64,000 nt of DNA from an uncultured Cytophagales bacterium (lineage in GTDB: Bacteria; Bacteroidota; Bacteroidia; Cytophagales; Cyclobacteriaceae), in the NCBI GenBank assembly GCA_913057175.1, contig CAJXNP010000017.1:111775-175774 (forward strand), written 5' to 3'. This document shows positions 18,258 through 27,547 of this stretch, piece by piece. Under the pieces are notes generated by a model. It was not told the DNA's origin and searched no databases. It saw only the letters and a list, made by a program, of their open reading frames with translations. Made by a program: the position numbers and the translations under genes. Position 1 is the stretch's first letter. Every line of letters starts with the position of its first letter.

Positions 18258-19745
18258 ATGGAGCAGGGAAAGGAAAAGATTCTTTATGTGGATGATGAGA
18301 ATGAAAACCTGATGACTTTTAAATTAGTCTTCAGGGAGTTCTATGATATCCAGACATTCAATAGCCCAAAAGATGCTCTCAGTTTTATTCGGAAAAATAA
18401 TCCTGATAATGACATAAAAGTAATTATTTCCGATCAGCGAATGCCTGAGTTAAATGGAATCCAATTCCTGGAAAAGGTAAAATTGATCAATTCTGATATT
18501 CCTGCAATAATTTTAACGGGTTATGGTAGTAAAGAACTTCTTGAGGAGGCGATCAACAGTGTTCATATCCATAGTTTTGCCGACAAGCCATGGAAGTTTG
18601 AAGATCTGAAAAATAAAGTTGATAATGCGATCAATCACTTCAACCTGATAGCTGAAAATAAAAAGCTGCTTCGTGTATTGAAAAATAAAAATGAAGAGCT
18701 TGGCAAAGCGATTGAGGAAATTAAGCAATTAAAGGAACAAACAGACGCCGAAAACAAATACCTCAGGGAGGAATTGAGTGAAGTCCCGACTGCTATGGGA
18801 ATCATCACAAAGGATAAAGCTTTTCAAAAAATCCTGTCTTCTACCAAGAAATTGGCGAAAGCCGACTCAAATGTTTTAATCTATGGCGAGACTGGTACGG
18901 GCAAGGAATTAATCGCCAGGTTTATTCATGAATCCAGCACAAGGAACAAAAAGCCATTGATTAAGATCAACTGTGCTGCGATACCTTCCAATCTGATGGA
19001 AAGTGAAATGTTTGGTTACGAGAAGGGCGCTTTCACAGGGGCAGTTGCTACAAAAATCGGACGATTTGAACTGGCCAACGGAGGAACGTTGTTTTTGGAT
19101 GAAATAGGAGAGATGCCACTCGACCTGCAGTCAAAACTGCTACGCGTGTTGCAGGAGAATGAGTTCGAGCGATTGGGAGGAATTAAGACCATCCAATCCG
19201 ATTTCAGATTAATTACTGCCACCAACCGCGATCTGGAAGAATTGGTGGAGAAAGGAGCATTCAGGGAAGACCTTTTCTACCGCTTGAATGTGATCCCGAT
19301 CAAGTTACCCTCACTGAGGGAAAGAAAAAGCGATATATCCGTTTTAGCAGAATATTTTGCACGCAAGTATTCAATCAAAAATTCCAGTGAAATTATAAAA
19401 ATCCCTGCGAGTGTTATCGAAAAGCTTGAATCATATGACTGGCCTGGAAATATCAGGGAAATGGAAAATATTATAGAGCGTGCGGTGATCACATCATCGT
19501 CGGATACGCTCGAGATCAATACCTCATGGATCAAAAATAAGAAAAAGAAAAGTGTCGCTAATGGTATATTTCCTTCCCTTGAGGAAAGCGAGCGAACTTT
19601 AATTGTCAAAGCCCTTGATCAGACCGGAGGTATCATCCACGGTAAAAATGGCGCCGCTGCATTGTTAAAAATTAATCCATCCACACTTCGAAGCAGGATC
19701 CAGAAATTAGGGTTGAATATTACCCGAACAGTTGGCTTACATTGA
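18258..19745 (+). CDS. Sigma-54-dependent response regulator, NtrC/AtoC family
   Basis: 495 residues. Receiver domain at 1-125 (DDE at 12-14, phospho-acceptor Asp59 in IISDQRMP, lysine in ADKPW). A coiled-coil linker (about 130-170) follows. Then comes the AAA+ domain with GETGTGKE (Walker A), the sigma-54 contact loop GAFTGA, and GGTLFLDEIGEMP (Walker B). The Fis-type helix-turn-helix is at the C-terminus (HGKNGAAALLKINPSTLRSRIQKLG). It activates promoters read by sigma-54 RNA polymerase. The gene sits 354 bp before cheY, and a sigma-54 promoter with an upstream palindrome lies in that gap, so the chemotaxis operon is its most likely target. Confidence 0.95.
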   Translation: MEQGKEKILYVDDENENLMTFKLVFREFYDIQTFNSPKDALSFIRKNNPDNDIKVIISDQRMPELNGIQFLEKVKLINSDIPAIILTGYGSKELLEEAINSVHIHSFADKPWKFEDLKNKVDNAINHFNLIAENKKLLRVLKNKNEELGKAIEEIKQLKEQTDAENKYLREELSEVPTAMGIITKDKAFQKILSSTKKLAKADSNVLIYGETGTGKELIARFIHESSTRNKKPLIKINCAAIPSNLMESEMFGYEKGAFTGAVATKIGRFELANGGTLFLDEIGEMPLDLQSKLLRVLQENEFERLGGIKTIQSDFRLITATNRDLEELVEKGAFREDLFYRLNVIPIKLPSLRERKSDISVLAEYFARKYSIKNSSEIIKIPASVIEKLESYDWPGNIREMENIIERAVITSSSDTLEINTSWIKNKKKKSVANGIFPSLEESERTLIVKALDQTGGIIHGKNGAAALLKINPSTLRSRIQKLGLNITRTVGLH

Positions 19746-19961
19746 AAAACGAAAGTTGGATTTAGTCATTAGTAAAATTAACTATCACTTTTTTATATCT
19801 ATTGTTGAGTTGTTGAATTGCTTAGTTGTTAAGCTGATATCATAGATAAACTTCAATTAAACAATTATACACGACAACGATTAAGCAGCAGCAATAATTT
19901 GCCAACTGCTTGTTTGCCAATTGCCAACTCTTTTTAAATTCTTTCACCAAATCCCACAACA

Positions 19962-19977
19962 TTGCGATATATCGCAA
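19962..19977. promoter_or_regulatory. Perfect 16-bp palindrome, candidate activator binding site
   Basis: TTGCGATATATCGCAA is its own reverse complement. It lies about 67 bp upstream of the -24 GG and about 100 bp before the expected start of transcription, the usual place for an enhancer-binding protein site. Binding by the neighbouring activator is inferred. Confidence 0.6.
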
Positions 19978-20042
19978 CTATTTCTTCGCATTCCGATGAC
20001 TCGAAATTCTGTATCGTTCACGTTTTCAGACATTTACCTGTT

Positions 20043-20058
20043 TGGTATCAGGCTTGCT
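20043..20058 (+). promoter_or_regulatory. Sigma-54 (-24/-12) promoter of the cheY-cheA operon
   Basis: TGGTATCAGGCTTGCT has the invariant GG (20044-20045), exactly 10 bases, then GC (20056-20057), and agrees closely with the TGGCAYRNNNNTTGCW consensus. Transcription would begin near 20069, about 30 bp before the cheY start codon. Confidence 0.72.
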
Positions 20059-20099
20059 ATAAGGGTGGGGGAATTATTCACTAAAACAACACCAAATAT

Positions 20100-20507
20100 A
20101 TGCTAAGTAGCCATGATCACACCATTCTGGTGGTAGATGACTTTGAGAGTATCAGAAAAGTAATCTCTGAAACACTAAACCGACACGGTTTTACTACAGT
20201 TCATGCCAGAAATGGTAAAGATGCCCTTGATATTTTACAAAAAGGATATCATAAAATCGATCTGATCCTCTCTGACTATAACATGCCCGACATGAGTGGT
20301 TTTGACTTATTGAAAGAAGTCAAAAGTAGTCAGGAGCTGAAGAAGCATCCATTTATTCTGCTCACATCAGAAACCAATACGGAAAAGAAGAAGCAAGCCA
20401 AGGAGGCGGGTCTAGATGCCTGGATCGAAAAACCCTACAAGATCGAAAGCTTCATTTCGCTGATCAAGTACAACATCGACAAAAGCAAGAAGGATGTCTC
20501 AATTTGA
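20100..20507 (+). CDS. cheY: CheY-like chemotaxis response regulator
   Basis: 135 residues, a single receiver: DD at 13-14, phospho-acceptor Asp59 in LILSDYNMPDMSG, threonine in LLTSE, and lysine in EKPYK. No output domain. First gene of the chemotaxis operon, 40 bp after the sigma-54 promoter, and its 3' end overlaps the cheA start by 14 bp. By family it carries phosphate from CheA to the motility motor. Which motor this is (gliding or other) cannot be said, because no motility gene is in the window. Confidence 0.9.
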   Translation: MLSSHDHTILVVDDFESIRKVISETLNRHGFTTVHARNGKDALDILQKGYHKIDLILSDYNMPDMSGFDLLKEVKSSQELKKHPFILLTSETNTEKKKQAKEAGLDAWIEKPYKIESFISLIKYNIDKSKKDVSI

Positions 20508-22524
20508 ACAGATGTTTAAGGAGGAGGCGTACGAGCAGTTAGAGATAGCTGAGCAGGCGCTATTGTCCTACGAGTCGACACCCGAAAAGGAATTTGTGGA
20601 GGAAGCATTCCGGGCGCTTCACACCTTCAAAGGAGCTGCCCACATGTTTTCCTTTAAAGTGCTTGGTGATTTTGCGCATAAGATCGAGTCCATCCTCGAT
20701 GGTATCAGGCAGGGTATCATGATGGAAGAATACAGGGTGACAGACAGATTGCTTGAATACATTGATCATTTAAAAAAGTTAATTGTCGATCCGGAAATAA
20801 AAGACAAAAAATCCCAAACCAGGAATGAAGTTTTACAGAAGGATATCGACAAGTTATCTTCCAGGGTTTCTGATTTGATTAAGGAAAAAGGTCAGCAAAA
20901 AGAGAAAGCGCTGCTGGAGACTTTCATTGAACAGGAAGATCAGGAACATCTCAGCACTTATTATATTTCAATTAATCCAATAGTAGAAATCACCTCGGAT
21001 AGCGGACACCCCCTTCTCAACATCATAACCGATCTCCAGGATCTGGGATCAACCAGGCTAACCAGCCAATACGACCAAAATAACAAGTCCATTTTTATTC
21101 ATTGGGACCTTTACATCAGCTGTCAGTCGACGAAAGAAGAACTGGAATCGCAGTTTATGTTCATTGATGATGATGTTGAAGTTCAGGTTCATAAAGTGGC
21201 CAACTTTGATTTATTCAAAGAATTTGGCTTTGAAGACTTTTTGGGAGTACTCGAGAAGACTGAAAATGAAAAAAAGCTCGAAGAGATCAATGCTTATGTT
21301 CTTTCCCTGAAAGAAACTGTTTCAGATGAAAATATCATTTCAGATTCCTCGGAAAACAACCAGAAAGCAAAAAGTATTCGCATTTCCACGGAGAAGATAG
21401 ATGTGCTCATGAACCTGGTTAGTGAGCTTGTCACTGATCAGGCAAGTTTGAAAATGTTCGCGTCCAATATCCAGGATCCCGTGCTTGAAGGAGTTTCCGA
21501 AAACATGGACCGTCATATCAGGCAACTAAGAGACATCGCTTTTGAAATGACTTTAGTTCCGATAGAACGGATGATGGGTAAATTCCGGAGAATGGTCCGG
21601 GATTGTTCAGTAAATGCCGGCAAGGAGGTTCGCTTTATAGTCAGAGGAGAAAATACAGAACTGGATAAAGTCTTCATCGATAGTCTTTCGGATCCTATCA
21701 TGCACATACTTCGGAACAGCATCGATCATGGCATTGAACGACCGGAAGACCGGAAAGCCAAGGGAAAACCTGAAAGTGGAACCATTCAGCTTGAAGCTTA
21801 TTATTCAGGCGCTAATGTTCATATTGAGATAAGTGACGATGGAAAAGGCCTGAATGCTGATATAATTCGGAAAAAAGCCATTGAAAAAGGCCTTATTGAT
21901 GAAGAACGGGAACCTGGCATTTCAGAAGTATATCAGTTGATCTTTGAACCGGGTTTTTCAACCGCAAATACTGTTTCGAATGTTTCAGGAAGAGGCGTAG
22001 GAATGGACGTGGTAAAGAAAAATATTGAAGCCATCCGCGGCGAGATCAATATTGAATCAAAGCTGAATCAAGGTCTGAAAATAATCATAAAAGTTCCACT
22101 TACATTATCCATTATCGATGGGCTTTTGATCAAATCCGGCAGTTCACATTTTCTGCTGCCGATGCAGGTGATCAATAAATGCTATGAAGTGAGAAACGAG
22201 GAGCTATTGGGTAATTTTAACAAGCTGCTGATTTTTGATGAGGAGCAGATACCCTATATCCACCTTTGTGAAGAGCTTTTTTTAAGCGGGTCTACAGCAA
22301 AAGAATATTGCAATGCGATAGTCATACAGTGCCGGGAAAGAAAGGTAGCAATACTAACCGATGAGATCATCGGTGAATACCAGGCAGTGTTAAAACCTGT
22401 GGGTGAACATTATAAAAACCAGGAATTTGTTTCGGGCGCTACCATTCTCGGGGATGGAAAAGTCGCATTAGTGCTTGATGCAAATAAACTGGTAGAACAA
22501 AAATCTAAACAAACAACAGCATGA
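20494..22524 (+). CDS. cheA: Chemotaxis histidine kinase CheA
   Basis: 676 residues with the full P1-P5 order. P1 has the phosphorylated His43 in ALHTFKGAA. A P2-like segment (about 155-250) is followed by the P3 dimerisation helices (IRISTEKIDVLMNLVSELV). P4 has HILRNSIDHGIE (N box), SDDGKGLN (G1) and GRGVGMDVV (G2). P5 is CheW-like (KSGSSHFLLPMQVINKCYEV). It phosphorylates CheY and CheB in response to receptor state. The gene overlaps cheY by 14 bp and cheW by the ATGA type, so the three are translationally coupled. Confidence 0.96.
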   Translation: MSQFEQMFKEEAYEQLEIAEQALLSYESTPEKEFVEEAFRALHTFKGAAHMFSFKVLGDFAHKIESILDGIRQGIMMEEYRVTDRLLEYIDHLKKLIVDPEIKDKKSQTRNEVLQKDIDKLSSRVSDLIKEKGQQKEKALLETFIEQEDQEHLSTYYISINPIVEITSDSGHPLLNIITDLQDLGSTRLTSQYDQNNKSIFIHWDLYISCQSTKEELESQFMFIDDDVEVQVHKVANFDLFKEFGFEDFLGVLEKTENEKKLEEINAYVLSLKETVSDENIISDSSENNQKAKSIRISTEKIDVLMNLVSELVTDQASLKMFASNIQDPVLEGVSENMDRHIRQLRDIAFEMTLVPIERMMGKFRRMVRDCSVNAGKEVRFIVRGENTELDKVFIDSLSDPIMHILRNSIDHGIERPEDRKAKGKPESGTIQLEAYYSGANVHIEISDDGKGLNADIIRKKAIEKGLIDEEREPGISEVYQLIFEPGFSTANTVSNVSGRGVGMDVVKKNIEAIRGEINIESKLNQGLKIIIKVPLTLSIIDGLLIKSGSSHFLLPMQVINKCYEVRNEELLGNFNKLLIFDEEQIPYIHLCEELFLSGSTAKEYCNAIVIQCRERKVAILTDEIIGEYQAVLKPVGEHYKNQEFVSGATILGDGKVALVLDANKLVEQKSKQTTA

Positions 22525-23036
22525 GTACAGAGGTAGAAGTGACGAAAGAATTACAATCATTCCTGACATTCAATTTGAACAAGGAAGTATTTGCTCTGGA
22601 AATCAAGAAGGTAGTAGAAATCCTTGAGGTGCCACATATCACTCATATACCCAAAGCGCCCGATTACATGAAAGGAGTCGTCAATCTAAGGGGACAGGTT
22701 ATACCCTTAATTGATACTTGCTTAAAATTCGGGTTGCCTGCTATCGAGGTGACCAAGAATACCTGCATCATCATCATAGACATCGAAGCAGGTGATAAAA
22801 AAATTCGGTTTGGAGCTATGGTAGACCAGGTTCAGGAGGTGCTGGAAAAGGAAGAAGGTAGCTTGGTGCCATCGCCAAGTATAGAAGCGAGCTACAATCT
22901 GGACTTCATAAAAGGAATCATCAAAGACAAGGACAAATTTATCATTGTCCTGGATATCGATAAAACTTTTTCAGTGGAGGAGGTAAATCTTCTGAGAAAA
23001 AGTGAAGAAGGGAAATCAGAAGAGAAAACAGAATAA
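22521..23036 (+). CDS. cheW: Chemotaxis coupling protein CheW
   Basis: 171 residues. FNLNKEVFALEIKKVVEILE, the PKAPDYMKGVVNLRGQVIPL core and FGAMVDQVQEVLE are the standard CheW SH3-like elements. A charged tail (about the last 20 residues) follows. It bridges the receptor to CheA in the cytoplasm. The start overlaps the cheA stop (ATGA), and the porin gene begins right after its stop (TAAATG). Confidence 0.95.
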   Translation: MSTEVEVTKELQSFLTFNLNKEVFALEIKKVVEILEVPHITHIPKAPDYMKGVVNLRGQVIPLIDTCLKFGLPAIEVTKNTCIIIIDIEAGDKKIRFGAMVDQVQEVLEKEEGSLVPSPSIEASYNLDFIKGIIKDKDKFIIVLDIDKTFSVEEVNLLRKSEEGKSEEKTE

Positions 23037-24347
23037 ATGAGAAAATTAAAACAATCTAATTATTTCAACATGAGAAGGATTTTGACGATAGGCGCATTTT
23101 TGACTTTTGCCTCAATTGGGTACGTACAAGCTCAATTGACAATTGGCGCTGAATTTAGGGTAAGATCGGAGTATAGAGATGGTGCCAGGATTTTAATGGA
23201 TAGCACCATGAATCCGGCATTTGTAACGTCTCAAAGGACAAGATTAATGACCAATTATCAAAACGATCGGTTTCAGATTAAGTTGACACTTCAGAATGCA
23301 AGGATCTGGGGTGATGATAAGGAAAGAGCGAATGTTCCAAATATCAACATGGCAGAAGGGTGGGTAAGCTATTACCTCAGCGAAAATTCTAAAGCATGGA
23401 TGGTAAAAATTGGCCGGCAACACTTTTATCTGGATGACAGAAGGATTTTTGGCCTCCGAAACTGGAATGATATCGCCGTTTCACATGATCTTGCATTTTT
23501 ACAATATCAAAATGCAGGATGGAAAGTGATAACAGGAGGGGCTTACAACAACAATTCCAATATCTACGAAGAAAGTCCATATACAGTAAATTATTACAAA
23601 TACCTTGGCTTCTTTTGGGCAAATAAAAAGGTTAATGACCAACTCAGTGTTTCTTTCCTTACCTCAGTAGATGGGAATGAGGATGCAGATGATTTCCACA
23701 AGGTTTATTCAAGATATACTTCCGGTTTTTTTGTGAAGGGAGGTGACAAGAATTCGGATTTTGATATAGAAGCATCATTGTATTACCAGTATGGCACGCA
23801 TACATCTGGAAAAAGCCAAAAGGGATACCTGGTTTCTGTCATCCCTTCATTTAAAATTAATAAAAGGTTAAGCGCATCAGCCGGTGTAAATTATTTCAGT
23901 GGAAATAGTGATCTCGATTCGGATGATGGTGTAAACCGTTCATTCAACAAGCTATTTGGTGATGGCCACAGGTATTATGGGTACATGGATTATTTTCTTA
24001 ATGTAGAGGATAATACTAAAGGTTACGGAATGCAGGAAATATTCGGAAGCCTTTTCGTGAAAACGGGCAAACGGTCAGAGCTTGAAATATCCTATCACAA
24101 TTTTGCTTTTGCAGGCAGACCGCTCGATCCTCTGACGTCGACAGAAGCCGGCAGCCAGCTGGGCAACGAAATTGATCTTCAATTCATACATAAAATAAAT
24201 GATTTTCTGAGTGCAAGATTAGCTTACTCAACGATGTTTGCTCAGCCATCAATGGAGCTACTAAAAGGTGGCGATCATGAACAATATCAGCAATGGGCGA
24301 TGGTCATGCTTATTGCCAAACCTCAACTATTCTCAAACAAAAACTAA
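23037..24347 (+). CDS. Outer-membrane porin, alginate-export-like family, inside the che operon
   Basis: 436 residues. A second ATG at 23070 (MRRILTIGAFLTF) would begin the signal peptide more tightly; cleavage is near YVQAQ. The mature protein begins LTIGAEFRVRSEYRDGARIL and has RTRLMTNYQNDRFQIKLTLQNARIWGD and KIGRQHFYLDDRRIFG, as in alginate_export-type barrels and related Bacteroidota porins. It ends as a barrel. The gene touches the cheW stop and is 13 bp before the MCP gene, so it is co-transcribed with chemotaxis genes. A role in admitting or sensing attractant is inferred from position. Confidence 0.78.
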   Translation: MRKLKQSNYFNMRRILTIGAFLTFASIGYVQAQLTIGAEFRVRSEYRDGARILMDSTMNPAFVTSQRTRLMTNYQNDRFQIKLTLQNARIWGDDKERANVPNINMAEGWVSYYLSENSKAWMVKIGRQHFYLDDRRIFGLRNWNDIAVSHDLAFLQYQNAGWKVITGGAYNNNSNIYEESPYTVNYYKYLGFFWANKKVNDQLSVSFLTSVDGNEDADDFHKVYSRYTSGFFVKGGDKNSDFDIEASLYYQYGTHTSGKSQKGYLVSVIPSFKINKRLSASAGVNYFSGNSDLDSDDGVNRSFNKLFGDGHRYYGYMDYFLNVEDNTKGYGMQEIFGSLFVKTGKRSELEISYHNFAFAGRPLDPLTSTEAGSQLGNEIDLQFIHKINDFLSARLAYSTMFAQPSMELLKGGDHEQYQQWAMVMLIAKPQLFSNKN

Positions 24348-24360
24348 AAACAACGGGTAA

Positions 24361-26103
24361 ATGAAGAGATTAAAAATAACAACGAACCAGCGTATCGTAT
24401 GGATTTTCGCGTTGGTTCTATTGATTTCAGGAATTGGGGCGATTTCCAATTCACTGCAAACGCAAAAGTTAAAAACTGAAATCGAAAAGATCTACAATGA
24501 CAACTTACTAAGTATTGATTATTTGATTGAAGCTGACAGAGATGCTTACCAGTCCAGCATCGCCATTTCTCAGGCTTTATCAAAGATTGTTCAACGAGAT
24601 ACTGCGAGATTCAGATCAGCGATAGCCGAGATCAAGGAGAATTTAACACAGGTTCACGAGCGGTATTCTCAGTTTTATGATATATCGGCATTTACAAAGC
24701 TGGAGGAATACAATGAGTATGACCATTACGATGCTACCTTCAGGGAAAAACATAAGGAGCTGACCATCATTACAGATGACATTGTGGCAAAGCTTCTGGC
24801 AAAACAATTTGACCAGGTGGCAAAAATCTATTACACAGACTACATGGCAGCGTTTGAGCCTATGAGAGCAGCAATGGATAAATACACAGATCTCAGTCTG
24901 GAATCATCAGAAAAAGCTTACAATTCAGGTATTAATCTCAGCGAAGGAATTTTCAAATACTCGATGATCGTCGTGGGATTGATCATGTGCTTTATTATCG
25001 GAAGCGGTCTGTACCTGAGAAGAAGCATCAGCAAACCACTTAACGAAGCCATGTCGGTAGTTGAAAAAATTACAAATGGTGATCTTAGGGTAAAGATTGA
25101 CAAAGAGAAGTACACGAAGAAAGATCAGATTGGGTTCTTACTTATCAGCATGGATGAGATGGTGGTTAAGATGCGGAATGTGATTCAGGCAGTTAAGGGT
25201 GGTGCTGATCATATCAACAAGGCAAGTGTAGAGCTTAGCTCATCTGCGAACCAGCTCTCTCAGGGGGCATCTTTGCAGGCAAGCTCTGTGGAAGAGGTGT
25301 CTTCATCCATGGAGGAGATGGCTTCCAACATTATGCAAAATACGGACAATGCGAAGGAAACGGAGCAGATTGCCAGGAGCTCCAATAAACAGGTGGAAGA
25401 TTCCAATAGAGCTGTAGTAGAAACAGTAGAATCGATGAACGTTATCGTTCGTAAGAACTCGATCATTGGAGAGATTGCGAGACAGACTAACCTTCTTGCT
25501 CTTAATGCTGCTGTGGAAGCTGCGCGTGCCGGTGAGCATGGAAAAGGGTTTGCAGTGGTTGCATCAGAGATCAGGAAACTGGCGGAAAGAAGCCAGGATG
25601 CTGCAAAAGAAATCGATGATATTTCCAATTCCAGTGAAAAGGTGGCGAGAAATGCAGGAGATATGCTAAGCAAGCTGGTCCCCGAGATTGAAAAGACGAG
25701 TAATCTCGTTGCGGAAATCAGCGCAGCCAGCCTTGAACAAAATGAAGGAGCCAATCAGATCAATGAGGCTATCCAGCAGCTCAACTCAGTCGTACAGCAA
25801 AATGCAGCCAGTGCAGAAGAACTGGCTTCGAACTCCGAAGAGCTGAATAATCAGTCTGATATTCTCAAGAAAGCTGTATCGTTCTTCATCATCGATGATT
25901 TCACCATAACAGATGAGCATGTCAAAACTAAATCAAATGGTAATTATCAAAAGAACGGCAAAAAGGAGCTCACATTTTCCACGAACAATAATGGTAAAAA
26001 GGAGAAGGTAAAATCCAACGGTGCTCATTCAAAGTCGGATGGCTATGAACTGGTATTGGATGCCGCTCAGGACAACCTGGATACTGATTTTGAAAAATAT
26101 TGA
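24361..26103 (+). CDS. Methyl-accepting chemotaxis protein
   Basis: 580 residues. TM1 at about 11-30, a helical periplasmic sensor of the four-helix-bundle type (about 31-195), TM2 at about 199-219, HAMP at 220-272, then the coiled-coil signalling domain with its hairpin tip at 371-410 ([40 protein letters not shown]). The C-terminus ends in a charged tail without the NWETF-type CheR tether. It is the only receptor in the window and is followed by cheR, cheD and cheB, which adjust its methylation. Ligand unknown. Confidence 0.96.
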   Translation: MKRLKITTNQRIVWIFALVLLISGIGAISNSLQTQKLKTEIEKIYNDNLLSIDYLIEADRDAYQSSIAISQALSKIVQRDTARFRSAIAEIKENLTQVHERYSQFYDISAFTKLEEYNEYDHYDATFREKHKELTIITDDIVAKLLAKQFDQVAKIYYTDYMAAFEPMRAAMDKYTDLSLESSEKAYNSGINLSEGIFKYSMIVVGLIMCFIIGSGLYLRRSISKPLNEAMSVVEKITNGDLRVKIDKEKYTKKDQIGFLLISMDEMVVKMRNVIQAVKGGADHINKASVELSSSANQLSQGASLQASSVEEVSSSMEEMASNIMQNTDNAKETEQIARSSNKQVEDSNRAVVETVESMNVIVRKNSIIGEIARQTNLLALNAAVEAARAGEHGKGFAVVASEIRKLAERSQDAAKEIDDISNSSEKVARNAGDMLSKLVPEIEKTSNLVAEISAASLEQNEGANQINEAIQQLNSVVQQNAASAEELASNSEELNNQSDILKKAVSFFIIDDFTITDEHVKTKSNGNYQKNGKKELTFSTNNNGKKEKVKSNGAHSKSDGYELVLDAAQDNLDTDFEKY

Positions 26104-26114
26104 TATAAGCTAAA

Positions 26115-26150
26115 TCTGCCGGAAAATCACTGGATTTGCCGGCAGGTTCT
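26115..26150 (+). repeat. Stable hairpin between the MCP and cheR genes
   Basis: A 13-bp stem with one mismatch (26116-26128 with 26133-26145, loop ACTG) built on CTGCCGG/CCGGCAG lies in the 61-bp gap. Only a weak TTCT follows, so it is not a standard terminator. It may be an RNA processing or attenuation point in the operon, or a small repeat. Confidence 0.5.
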
Positions 26151-26164
26151 CTAAAACTTAATTC

Positions 26165-27034
26165 ATGCAATCGTTGGCACCGGGGATCGTGAAATTTAAA
26201 AACGCCATACAGCTCAGTGATGTGGAGTTTTACAAATTAAGCAGATTTATTTACAGCAACTATGGCATCAATTTGCCATTGGCGAAAAAGACCCTTTTGG
26301 AAAGTCGTCTGCAAAAACATTTGCGGCTTTCAGGCATTCCTTCTTTTAAAAAGTATGTGGACAGGATTTGCAATGGAGAGGAGCACGAGGAAGTAGTCAG
26401 GATGATCAACATTGTGTCTACGAATAAGACTGATTTCTTCAGGGAGAAGCTGCATTTTGAATTTATGCAGAAGGAAATTCTACCGGCTTTTGCCAATGTT
26501 TCAAGAGGTAGGGAAATAAATGTCTGGTGTGCAGCGGCATCAAGTGGGGAAGAGCCCTATACCATTGCCATGACAATTGATGATTTCCTGGCAAATTCTG
26601 ACACAAGATTTTCCTATAAAATTGTTGCGACAGATATTTCTACCGACATGCTTAAAAAGGGAAGGGATGCAATCTATCACGAAGACCGGATTGCGCCTGT
26701 ACCAATGGAAGCGCGGAAAAAGTATTTCCTGAAAAGCAAAGATCGAAGTGATAGAAAAGTCAGGGTTGTGAAGGAACTGCGTGATAAGATCCTTTTTAAG
26801 AGGTTTAACCTGATGACTGATAATTATCCTGTTCAGGGATCTTATGATATCATTTTTTGTCGGAATGTACTGATCTATTTTGACAAGGTAACAAGGGAGA
26901 AAGTTATCAGAAAACTGTGCAGCAGTCTGAAATCGGGAGGATATCTGTTTCTGGGCCATTCGGAATCAATTTTTGGATTGGATGTTCCTCTGATTTCCAG
27001 GCAGCATACATGTTATCAAAAACTGAAAATCTAA
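26165..27034 (+). CDS. cheR: Chemotaxis protein methyltransferase CheR
   Basis: 289 residues. The N-terminal helical domain (LSDVEFYKLSRFIYSNYGI, STNKTDFFRE) is followed by the SAM-binding domain with VWCAAASSGEEPYTIAM, IVATDISTDML and DIIFCRNVLIYFDK, all CheR hallmarks; the end reads GGYLFLGHSESI. It methylates receptor glutamates in the cytoplasm. The stop codon overlaps the cheD start (TAATG). Confidence 0.96.
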   Translation: MQSLAPGIVKFKNAIQLSDVEFYKLSRFIYSNYGINLPLAKKTLLESRLQKHLRLSGIPSFKKYVDRICNGEEHEEVVRMINIVSTNKTDFFREKLHFEFMQKEILPAFANVSRGREINVWCAAASSGEEPYTIAMTIDDFLANSDTRFSYKIVATDISTDMLKKGRDAIYHEDRIAPVPMEARKKYFLKSKDRSDRKVRVVKELRDKILFKRFNLMTDNYPVQGSYDIIFCRNVLIYFDKVTREKVIRKLCSSLKSGGYLFLGHSESIFGLDVPLISRQHTCYQKLKI

Positions 27035-27537
27035 TGATTGATTATCAACAAATATCAGGAAATGAAATGACGGGTAGGATTTATGTTGGCAGGGCAAGGA
27101 ATAATCATTTTCTTAATCCGGGCGAGCTGATTATTTGTCACCGGCCAGCTGTTATCACTACCGTTCTTGGAAGCTGCGTTGCAGTCTGCCTGTACGATGT
27201 CAGGATGGGAATAGGTGGAATGAACCATTTTATGCTACCTAAAAGTGGTGATCCATTAAAAAAGACATTGAAATTTGGCGATGTCGCGATGAAAGCGATC
27301 ATTGATAAATTCATCGCAAAAACCGGAGGAATCAAAAATATGGTAGCCAAGGTGTATGGAGGTTCGGATACATTCAATTCTACCTACCAGATTGGAATGA
27401 AAAACATTGAATTGGCTATCGGATTTCTCAAAGAGAGAAATATTGAAATTGCAGATGCGGATGTAGGTGGAAATCTTAGCCGGAAGATAAAGTTCGATAC
27501 GCAGAACGGTGACATCGATGTAAACTATCTAAGCTAA
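27034..27537 (+). CDS. cheD: Chemoreceptor glutamine deamidase CheD
   Basis: 167 residues from the ATG at 27034, which overlaps the cheR stop. A longer open frame starts inside cheR but would add 39 unrelated residues. TTVLGSCVAVCLYD holds the catalytic cysteine, GGMNHFMLP the histidine, and KVYGGSDTF the threonine/serine region of CheD. It deamidates receptor glutamines. No CheC is seen in the window, so any CheC-CheD control would depend on a gene elsewhere. Confidence 0.94.
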   Translation: MIDYQQISGNEMTGRIYVGRARNNHFLNPGELIICHRPAVITTVLGSCVAVCLYDVRMGIGGMNHFMLPKSGDPLKKTLKFGDVAMKAIIDKFIAKTGGIKNMVAKVYGGSDTFNSTYQIGMKNIELAIGFLKERNIEIADADVGGNLSRKIKFDTQNGDIDVNYLS

Positions 27538-27547
27538 ATCAGGAACC

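Larger units (their letters stand above)
19746..20099 (+). promoter_or_regulatory. Upstream regulatory region of the chemotaxis operon
   Basis: This 354-bp gap holds no credible gene. It contains an AT-rich first half with repeated TTGCCAA words, a perfect 16-bp palindrome and a sigma-54 promoter, annotated separately. It separates the sigma-54 activator from cheY. Confidence 0.7.

Noticed and set aside
19921..20106. 61-codon plus-strand ORF before cheY
   Set aside because: It covers the palindrome and the sigma-54 promoter, and its product has no signal or motif.
25260..25754. 164-codon minus-strand ORF
   Set aside because: Low-complexity Ser/Ala/Leu translation opposite the MCP signalling domain, a common artefact of coiled-coil coding sequence.
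26917..27033. Upstream extension of cheD into cheR
   Set aside because: The extra residues are out-of-frame translation of the cheR 3' end. The ATG at 27034 overlaps the cheR stop in the usual coupled way.
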